Below, one piece after another: positions 6,211 through 11,364 of a stretch of 11,364 nucleotides of DNA (its first letter is position 1; each line of letters starts with the position of its first letter). The position numbers and the translations under genes were made by a program. Source of the DNA: M55B120 sp964426155 (GTDB lineage Bacteria > Actinomycetota > Humimicrobiia > Humimicrobiales > Humimicrobiaceae). The notes below the pieces were generated by a model. That model ran no database searches, was not told the origin of the DNA, and worked only from the letters and a program-made list of their open reading frames with translations. The DNA is taken from NCBI GenBank assembly GCA_964426155.1, contig CAYROY010000025.1:1-11364 (forward strand), written 5' to 3'.

Positions 6211-7749
6211 ATGCCGGAAATAGAAAAAATAAATAAGGATATATTAAAAGAGAAGTTGCTTTCTGATTTGAGAGTTATAGCAAAACAGCTTGATATCCCC
6301 GGGATAACAAAATTGAAAAAGGAAGAGCTTATTGACAGGATAATGAAGGAAGTTTCAGGGGATGGGACTAAAAACAGGGAACAAGGAAGTAGCGGGAGTA
6401 TGATGATAGAAGAAAGAAGTTTTACTGGAGAGAATTCTGTTAAAAAAGATGTAAGTAAGATGGATATCAAGGAGGATAGTCAGTCTGTTCCCCCAGTATC
6501 ACTGCCCGAAAGAGTAAAAGAAAAGCATGATACTACTGGCGAGGAAGTAAAGAGGGTATTACCCGAAGAAACAGAGGAAAAGAAAAGACAGCAAGAAAAA
6601 AGCAAGAAGGATATTCAGGTTTATGATGAGTGCATGCAGGGTATCCTTGATATTCTTGCAGACGGATACGGTTTTCTGAGAACCAGCGGTTACCTGGCTG
6701 GTTCAAAAGATATATATGTGTCGCAGTCACAGATAAGAAGATTCAGGTTGCGACAGGGGGATGAAGTATATGGTAAGGTACGTCCTCCAAAGGATAGTGA
6801 AAAATATGATGCGCTTCTCAGGATTGAGAAAGTAAATGGAGAAGATCCAAATATTATAAGGTCAAGGATAGCTTTCGAAAAATTAACGCCCATTTATCCT
6901 ATCGAAAGGCTAAGGCTGGAAACCGGGGATTCAGACAATATAACTCCCAGGATCATAGATCTTATCGCACCCATAGGCAAAGGGCAGAGAGGGCTTATTG
7001 TCTCTCCTCCAAAGGCAGGAAAGACGACTATTCTTAAGGATCTTGCAAACAGTGTCTCAGAGAATAATCCCGATGTGGATATAATAGTCCTGCTTATAGA
7101 CGAAAGGCCTGAAGAGGTTACCGACATGGAAAGATCTGTAAGGGGTGAAGTAATAAGCTCGACTTTTGATCAACCTTCAGATAACCATATCCAGGTGGCG
7201 GAACTTGTATTGCAGAGGGCAAAAAGACTTGTAGAGCATGGAAGGGATGTACTTATTCTCCTGGACAGCATAACAAGGCTTGCAAGAGCATATAACCTTT
7301 CCATACCTGCAAGTGGCAGGGTCCTTTCAGGAGGTGTGGATTCATCTGCACTTTTTCCACCTAAGAGATTTTTTGGTGCTGCAAGGAATATAGAAGATGG
7401 CGGAAGCCTCACTATACTGGCAACTGCTCTTATCGATACAGGGTCGAGAATGGATGACGTGATTTTTGAAGAGTTTAAGGGTACTGGCAATATGGAAATA
7501 AATCTTGACAGATCACTTGCCGACAAAAGGATATTTCCTGCAATTGATATAACAAGATCGGGGACAAGAAAAGAAGAACTGCTCATGGACCGGGACGAAG
7601 CAAAGATTGTCTGGAGGCTCAGAAGGCTAATATATGAAAAACCGCCCGATATTGCAATTGAACAGCTTATAGATTATATAAAGAACACCAAATCTAATAA
7701 GGATTTTCTGAGGGCTATAGAGGCTTCATTTGTTAAACAGGAGAAATAA
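6211..7749 (+). CDS. rho: Transcription termination factor Rho
   Basis: Hexameric RNA-dependent ATPase that ends transcription. Domains: N-terminal helix bundle (Rho_N, about 1-48, with LRVIAKQLDIPGITKLKKEELI); a hydrophilic, Lys/Glu/Ser-rich linker (about 50-135) with no recognisable fold; cold-shock-like primary RNA-binding domain (about 140-210, GILDILADGYGFLR and KDIYVSQSQIRRF); and the RecA-type ATPase core. Walker A is PPKAGKTT with Lys271, Walker B is VLILLDSITRLARAYN with Asp352, then the Q-loop/R-loop region with SGGVDSSALFPPKRFFGAARN. At 512 aa it is about 90 longer than E. coli Rho because of the linker. The start ATG has AGGAG (6197-6201) 9 nt upstream. It heads the cluster with rpmE, DUF1385, prfA and prmC, a common Gram-positive order. 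Confidence 0.98.
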   Translation: MPEIEKINKDILKEKLLSDLRVIAKQLDIPGITKLKKEELIDRIMKEVSGDGTKNREQGSSGSMMIEERSFTGENSVKKDVSKMDIKEDSQSVPPVSLPERVKEKHDTTGEEVKRVLPEETEEKKRQQEKSKKDIQVYDECMQGILDILADGYGFLRTSGYLAGSKDIYVSQSQIRRFRLRQGDEVYGKVRPPKDSEKYDALLRIEKVNGEDPNIIRSRIAFEKLTPIYPIERLRLETGDSDNITPRIIDLIAPIGKGQRGLIVSPPKAGKTTILKDLANSVSENNPDVDIIVLLIDERPEEVTDMERSVRGEVISSTFDQPSDNHIQVAELVLQRAKRLVEHGRDVLILLDSITRLARAYNLSIPASGRVLSGGVDSSALFPPKRFFGAARNIEDGGSLTILATALIDTGSRMDDVIFEEFKGTGNMEINLDRSLADKRIFPAIDITRSGTRKEELLMDRDEAKIVWRLRRLIYEKPPDIAIEQLIDYIKNTKSNKDFLRAIEASFVKQEK

Positions 7750-7786
7750 TCCGTTCCATTCTTTATTGATCGCATAAATAATCATG

Positions 7787-7815
7787 TTTACGCATTTATA
7801 TATTTGTGATAAGAT
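7787..7815 (+). promoter_or_regulatory. Candidate extended -10 promoter before rpmE
   Basis: TTTACG (7787-7792), a 17-bp spacer, and TAAGAT (7810-7815) preceded by TGA (extended -10 TGn). It lies in the 117-bp gap between rho and rpmE and could give L31 and downstream genes a rho-independent start. Neither box is close to consensus. Confidence 0.35.
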
Positions 7816-7866
7816 TTATCATTTGAAATAATTGAAAACAGATATTAAATATAGATAAGGAATAAT

Positions 7867-8073
7867 ATGAAGAAGAATCTACATCCTAATTACCAGGAAT
7901 GCACAGTGATATGCTCCTGTGGTAATACTTTCAAGACGAGGTCGACAAAGAAAGAATTGAAAGTCGAGATATGTTCAGCCTGCCATCCTTTCTATACAGG
8001 TAAGCAAAAACTGGTAGATTCCGGGGGCAGAGTAGAGAGGTTCAAAAAACGTCTTAATAAAGCAAAAAAATAG
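7867..8073 (+). CDS. rpmE: 50S ribosomal protein L31, zinc-binding type
   Basis: 68-aa large-subunit protein that bridges to the 30S head. The sequence starts MKKNLHPNY, the usual L31 opening, and ends with the family pattern PFYTGKQKLVDSGGRVERF. The four zinc ligands Cys16, Cys18, Cys36 and Cys39 are all present, with an extra Cys12, so this is the C+ (zinc-containing) form rather than the zinc-free paralog induced under zinc starvation. AAGGA sits about 5 nt before the ATG. It lies between rho and the DUF1385 gene, a conserved arrangement. Confidence 0.98.
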   Translation: MKKNLHPNYQECTVICSCGNTFKTRSTKKELKVEICSACHPFYTGKQKLVDSGGRVERFKKRLNKAKK

Positions 8074-8127
8074 TTGCTACAACCATTTTTTTGATTTTAC
8101 AGTTTATATATATGAAAAGAGATTCTA

Positions 8128-9045
8128 ATGAATGAAGATTCAAAAAAATATCAGGTAGGCGGCCAGGCCGTAATAGAGGGAGTCATGATGAGGGGTAGAA
8201 ACTTCTGGTCCCTGGCTGTAAGAAAACCTGATAAGACTATTTCCACAAGGCTGTTTAAGAATTCATCTCTTGCTCTTAATAATAAATTTTTGCGTTTACC
8301 CTTTATCAGAGGGGTGGTTGTTCTTGTGGAAAGTATGGCGGTAGGTTTCAGGGCACTTAGTTATTCGGTCAATGAAGCCACTGAAGAGGACATACATTTT
8401 TCCAGAAAAGAGATGGCAATTGCAATAATAATCGCTGTTGCTTTCTCGGTGGGAGTCTTTTTTGTGCTGCCGACCTTAATCGGGAGAAGTTTTTCGGAAT
8501 ATTTTCCAAATACTATTGTTTATAATCTTCTTGAGGGCCTTATAAGGATAATATTTTTCCTGGGCTATATACTTATTATTTCACAACTGAAGGATATTAA
8601 GAGGATATTCCAGTATCATGGAGCAGAGCATAAGACAATACAGGCTTATGAAAATAATGAGGAAGTTATAGTCGGCAATGTAAAGAAATATACTACGCTG
8701 CACTTAAGATGCGGAACAAGCTTCCTTTTGATAGTAATGATAGTGGCCATATTTGTATTTGCTCTTCTTGGCAGACCTCCTCTTCCATTGAGGGTGTTAT
8801 ACCGTGTCCTTCTTATTCCGGTAATAGCGGGTATATCATATGAGTTTATCAAATTAGCTGGAAAATTTTCAAAATACAGAATTGTAAATATTTTATTCTA
8901 CCCCGGTCTTTTACTGCAGAAAATTACTACAAGAGAACCTGATGAATCCCAGATAGAGGTGGCAATAAGCTCTTTCAAAAAAGTAATAGAAGCAGAAGAA
9001 GAGTTTGATAGTGGAAAAGTAGTAAAGGGAACAGCTTCTGGATAG
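8128..9045 (+). CDS. DUF1385 family membrane protein (YqhQ-like)
   Basis: 305-aa integral membrane protein of a conserved family of unknown function, sometimes described as putative metal-dependent. Conserved blocks: GGQAVIEGVMMRG (11-23), LPFIRGVVVLVESM (57-70), YHGAEHK (163-169), HLRCGTSF (192-199), GISYE (235-239), YPGLLLQ (258-264) and REPD (269-272). Hydrophobic segments at about 96-118, 128-152, 198-215 and 226-245 look like membrane spans. The His/Glu/Cys content of the HGAEHK and HLRCGTSF blocks suggests metal binding, which is inference. The start ATG at 8128 has only a weak purine-rich site (AAAGAG). It lies 54 bp after rpmE and about 100 bp before prfA, as in many Firmicutes, where the context suggests a link to translation but does not show one. 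Confidence 0.93.
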   Translation: MNEDSKKYQVGGQAVIEGVMMRGRNFWSLAVRKPDKTISTRLFKNSSLALNNKFLRLPFIRGVVVLVESMAVGFRALSYSVNEATEEDIHFSRKEMAIAIIIAVAFSVGVFFVLPTLIGRSFSEYFPNTIVYNLLEGLIRIIFFLGYILIISQLKDIKRIFQYHGAEHKTIQAYENNEEVIVGNVKKYTTLHLRCGTSFLLIVMIVAIFVFALLGRPPLPLRVLYRVLLIPVIAGISYEFIKLAGKFSKYRIVNILFYPGLLLQKITTREPDESQIEVAISSFKKVIEAEEEFDSGKVVKGTASG

Positions 9046-9139
9046 CGCTAATCCCATATCATTTTAATATTAATCTTTTTATTTAATAGAATTATCTGTT
9101 CCGTCAGCAAAAGTATAAGTAAATTCAAAAAGTAATCAC

Positions 9140-9145
9140 AGGTGA
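9140..9145 (+). promoter_or_regulatory. Ribosome binding site that sets the prfA start
   Basis: AGGTGA ends 8 nt before ATG 9154. The upstream in-frame GTG (9142-9144) lies inside this site, so it is part of the Shine-Dalgarno sequence rather than a start codon. Confidence 0.8.
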
Positions 9146-9153
9146 TTTCTGAA

Positions 9154-10233
9154 ATGAATGAATTACTGGAAAAATTAAAAGTGTTCGAAGACAGGCATAA
9201 AGAGTTTATGAAAAAACTCTCGGACCCAGAAATCTCATCGGACCCTTCAAAGATCAGGGAATATGGAAAAAAAGCGTCGGAGATAGAAGAAGCTGTAAGG
9301 CTTGCAGGTGATTACCGTCAGGTAATCACTTCTCTTGAGGAGGCAGGTGAGTTGCTCGATTCTGAGAAGGATGAAGAAATGAAAGTTTTTTTAAAGGAAG
9401 AGATTGCAGAGGGTAATAAAAAGAAAGCCATTCTGGAAAGAAAAATAAGACTTTTTTTATCACCAAAGGATCCAAATGATAAGAAAAATGTAATTGTGGA
9501 GATCAGAGCCGGTGCAGGTGGTGATGAGGCTGCTCTTTTTGCCGGAGTCCTCTACAGGCTCTATACTAAATATGCAGAAAACAGGAAGTGGAAGCATTCC
9601 CTCCTGAGCTCTAATAGTCTGGGAATAGGGGGATTCAAAGAAATAATATTTGATGTACAGGGTGAAGATGTATACGGGGCTATGAAGTACGAGTCAGGTG
9701 TTCATCGTGTACAGAGGGTACCAACAACAGAGTCACAGGGAAGAATACATACGTCGACAGCAACTGTAGCGGTAATGCCGGAAGTCGAAGAAGTTGAGAT
9801 AAAAATTGACCCAAATGACCTCAGGATAGATGTATTCAGGTCAAGTGGTCCAGGAGGTCAATCCGTTAACACAACTGATTCTGCCGTGAGAGTTACTCAT
9901 ATTCCAACAGGTATGGTAGTTAGCTGTCAGGATGAAAAATCTCAACTGCAGAATAAAGAAAAAGCTCTAAAGATATTGAGGGCAAGATTAAAGGAAGAAG
10001 AAGAAAGGAAACAGAAGGACCAGCTTACAGAAAACAGGAGAATGCAGATAGGCACAGGTGACAGGAGTGAACGGATCAGGACATATAATTATCCTCAGGG
10101 CAGGATTACGGACCACCGTATTAATTTAACTCTTTACAGACTGAATGATATTTTGGAGGGGGATATGGACGAACTGATAAGTGCCCTTAAACAGGCGGAC
10201 GAAGAAAAAAAGCTGGAAAAACTGGGAGTGTAA
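9154..10233 (+). CDS. prfA: Peptide chain release factor 1 (RF1)
   Basis: Reads UAA and UAG stop codons and triggers peptide release. From ATG 9154 the protein is 359 aa. An in-frame GTG at 9142 would add four residues but forms part of the Shine-Dalgarno site, and the ATG start puts the GGQ at 234-236, next to its position in E. coli RF1 (233-235). Visible features: N-terminal coiled region (about 1-105), GAGGDEA (about 123-129) typical of class I release factors, the RF1 stop-codon motif region VPTTESQGRIHTS with PTT at 190-192 (PxT type, not SPF of RF2), and SSGPGGQSVNTT with the catalytic GGQ. Gln236 is the residue methylated by PrmC, encoded immediately downstream. Length and motifs are normal. 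Confidence 0.97.
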   Translation: MNELLEKLKVFEDRHKEFMKKLSDPEISSDPSKIREYGKKASEIEEAVRLAGDYRQVITSLEEAGELLDSEKDEEMKVFLKEEIAEGNKKKAILERKIRLFLSPKDPNDKKNVIVEIRAGAGGDEAALFAGVLYRLYTKYAENRKWKHSLLSSNSLGIGGFKEIIFDVQGEDVYGAMKYESGVHRVQRVPTTESQGRIHTSTATVAVMPEVEEVEIKIDPNDLRIDVFRSSGPGGQSVNTTDSAVRVTHIPTGMVVSCQDEKSQLQNKEKALKILRARLKEEEERKQKDQLTENRRMQIGTGDRSERIRTYNYPQGRITDHRINLTLYRLNDILEGDMDELISALKQADEEKKLEKLGV

Positions 10234-10237
10234 TCTG

Positions 10238-11161
10238 TTGGAGATATGGACCGTTAAAAAGATCCTGGAATGGGGTATTGAATTTTTTAAAAAAAAAGAT
10301 ATACCTCAGGCAAGACTTTCATCCGAACTACTTCTTGCTTCTGTACTTGGTCTGTCAAGAATGGAATTATACCTTAATTACGACAGGGTTCTTAAAACCC
10401 GGGAGCTTGCGGAATACAAGAAATATATTTTAAAGAGACTGGAGCACATGCCAGTTCAGTATATACTCGGTGAAGCGTATTTTAGAAGTATAAAACTGAA
10501 TTTAGATAAAAATGTACTCATACCACGCCCAGAAACGGAGCTTCTGGCGGAAAAGGCTATCGGTGATGCGAAAAGAATCTTAGGGGAAATAGGATCTATT
10601 AGAATCTTAGAGATAGGCACAGGAAGCGGAGCTATAACACTAAGCCTTTATAGCGAACTTGCCCAGGAACTTCCGGATGATAAAGATCATATAAAAATAA
10701 TTTCAACTGATATCAGTGAAGCAGCCATAGAAATAGCAGTAAAGAATGCTGAAAGCATACTGGGAGACAATTGGAAGAAGGATATCAAGTTTATTAACTG
10801 TGATGTCATCCCGGAAGACGATCCGGATTGGGCAGCAGATAAAAGTAATGGCTTTAATCTTATAATATCCAATCCTCCGTATGTGAAGAAAAAAAATTTT
10901 TCAAAACTGCCGCGTGAAGTTAAAGATTACGAGCCGGAGAGAGCCCTTGTGGCAGGGGAGACCGGGCTGGAAGTCTATGAAAAGATACTTTCAAAGATCA
11001 GAAGCATATTATCAGATAGATTTGCATGCGTTCTTTTTGAAACAGATCCTATTGTGGGTAAAAACCTGATTGAGCTGGCTGGAAAATACCTAAAAGCAGA
11101 AAGAATAATCCTCGAAAAAGACTATAATCAAAAGGATAGGATTCTTTCCATATATATTTAA
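10238..11161 (+). CDS. prmC: Release factor glutamine methyltransferase (PrmC/HemK)
   Basis: SAM-dependent methyltransferase that N5-methylates the Gln of the GGQ motif in RF1 and RF2. I place the start at TTG 10238, giving 307 aa: GGGAG at 10224-10228 lies 9 nt upstream and the protein then begins MEIWTVKKILEWGIEFF, matching the usual PrmC N-terminus. The frame is open back to an ATG at 10181 inside prfA, but those 19 extra residues (basic, Trp-rich) are unlike PrmC and overlap RF1. Motifs: N-terminal helical substrate domain with LSSELLLASVLGLSR and PVQYILGEAYF, IPRPETE (95-101), SAM loop EIGTGSGA (from 125), and the hallmark NPPY (212-215) that binds the target Gln. It starts 4 nt after the prfA stop, so it is probably translationally coupled. 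Confidence 0.95.
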   Translation: MEIWTVKKILEWGIEFFKKKDIPQARLSSELLLASVLGLSRMELYLNYDRVLKTRELAEYKKYILKRLEHMPVQYILGEAYFRSIKLNLDKNVLIPRPETELLAEKAIGDAKRILGEIGSIRILEIGTGSGAITLSLYSELAQELPDDKDHIKIISTDISEAAIEIAVKNAESILGDNWKKDIKFINCDVIPEDDPDWAADKSNGFNLIISNPPYVKKKNFSKLPREVKDYEPERALVAGETGLEVYEKILSKIRSILSDRFACVLFETDPIVGKNLIELAGKYLKAERIILEKDYNQKDRILSIYI

Positions 11162-11189
11162 GGCAGGAATTCGTATAGTAATTCAATCT

Positions 11190-11209
11190 TTACCTTGTAT
11201 GGTAATTTT
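11190..11209 (+). terminator. Weak hairpin with T-run after prmC
   Basis: TTACC (11190-11194) pairs with GGTAA (11201-11205), followed by TTTT. The stem is only 5 bp with two G-C pairs, so it is at best a weak terminator at the end of the prmC transcript. Confidence 0.25.
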
Positions 11210-11221
11210 GTTCAAATCAAA

Positions 11222-11250
11222 TTGGACATTTTAAAAAAAATCATTATAAT
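11222..11250 (+). promoter_or_regulatory. Strong sigma-A type promoter for the initiator tRNA
   Basis: TTGGAC (11222-11227), a 17-bp spacer and a perfect TATAAT (11245-11250). Transcription would start near 11257, about 30 nt before the tRNA. This is the best promoter match in the window, as expected for a tRNA gene. Confidence 0.75.
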
Positions 11251-11287
11251 GGTTGTGCGGTTAGTGAAGTGGAATAAATTTCTACGG

Positions 11288-11364
<77 letters not shown>

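Noticed and set aside
6156..6236. 26-codon upstream frame that overlaps the rho start (ATG 6156, stop TAA 6234-6236)
   Set aside because: No ribosome binding site before its ATG, and its only strong purine site is the one used by rho. Composition looks like chance.
7170..7586. 138-codon minus-strand frame inside rho
   Set aside because: Antisense shadow of the highly conserved ATPase core; Ser/Leu-rich artefact.
8112..8135. Tiny frame MKRDSNE just before the DUF1385 gene
   Set aside because: Seven codons, no ribosome site, most likely chance.
9142..9153. GTG start of RF1 at 9142
   Set aside because: The GTG lies within the Shine-Dalgarno sequence AGGTGA of ATG 9154.
10181..10237. N-terminal extension of PrmC from ATG 10181
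   Set aside because: It overlaps the RF1 coding end in another frame, has no ribosome site, and the residues do not look like a PrmC N-terminus.

Overview
This window looks like ordinary chromosomal DNA from an AT-rich bacterium. Arg is mostly AGA/AGG, Ile is often ATA, and Shine-Dalgarno sites, sigma-A type promoters and a T-box leader are present. Those traits point to a Firmicutes-like or other low-GC Gram-positive lineage. A deep-branching low-GC actinobacterial group is also possible: the GNAT family, and perhaps the C1-U72 initiator tRNA, would fit it. I cannot settle the phylum from sequence alone. I see no mobile element, CRISPR array, phage gene or obvious horizontal-transfer signal.

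Layout. (1) Positions 1-1654, minus strand: a two-gene unit of a fold-type I aminotransferase (LysN/2-aminoadipate aminotransferase-like) followed 23 bp later by the 5' part of D-Ala-D-Ala ligase, cut by the window edge. (2) 1655-1843: a divergent promoter region. (3) 1844-3871, plus strand: a GNAT acetyltransferase and an NAD(P)-dependent malic enzyme. (4) 3872-4422: a long leader with a complete T-box riboswitch. Its specifier codon reads UGG (Trp), its antiterminator bulge is UGGC (fits a tRNA ending GCCA), and it ends in an intrinsic terminator. (5) 4423-5787: a TrpB2-type tryptophan synthase beta chain, controlled by that T-box. (6) 5788-6210: a 423-bp gap with a GC-rich hairpin and a structured rho leader. 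(7) 6211-11161: a termination and translation cluster, rho - rpmE - DUF1385 (yqhQ-like) - prfA - prmC. (8) 11222-11364: a strong promoter and the initiator tRNA-fMet, ending exactly at the window edge.

How the parts work together. The rho-to-prmC block joins transcription termination (Rho), a ribosomal protein (L31), peptide release (RF1) and the methyltransferase that modifies RF1's GGQ motif (PrmC), and an initiator tRNA follows it. PrmC directly follows its substrate gene and apparently starts with UUG, 4 nt after the prfA stop. The T-box/TrpB2 unit is the most informative regulatory feature: uncharged tRNA-Trp should switch on a lone TrpB2, which ties this paralog to tryptophan supply although no trpA is adjacent. 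I found no convincing undescribed system. The best second-look items are the Trp T-box on a stand-alone trpB2, the alternative hairpins in the rho leader, and the DUF1385 membrane protein of unknown function inside the translation cluster.
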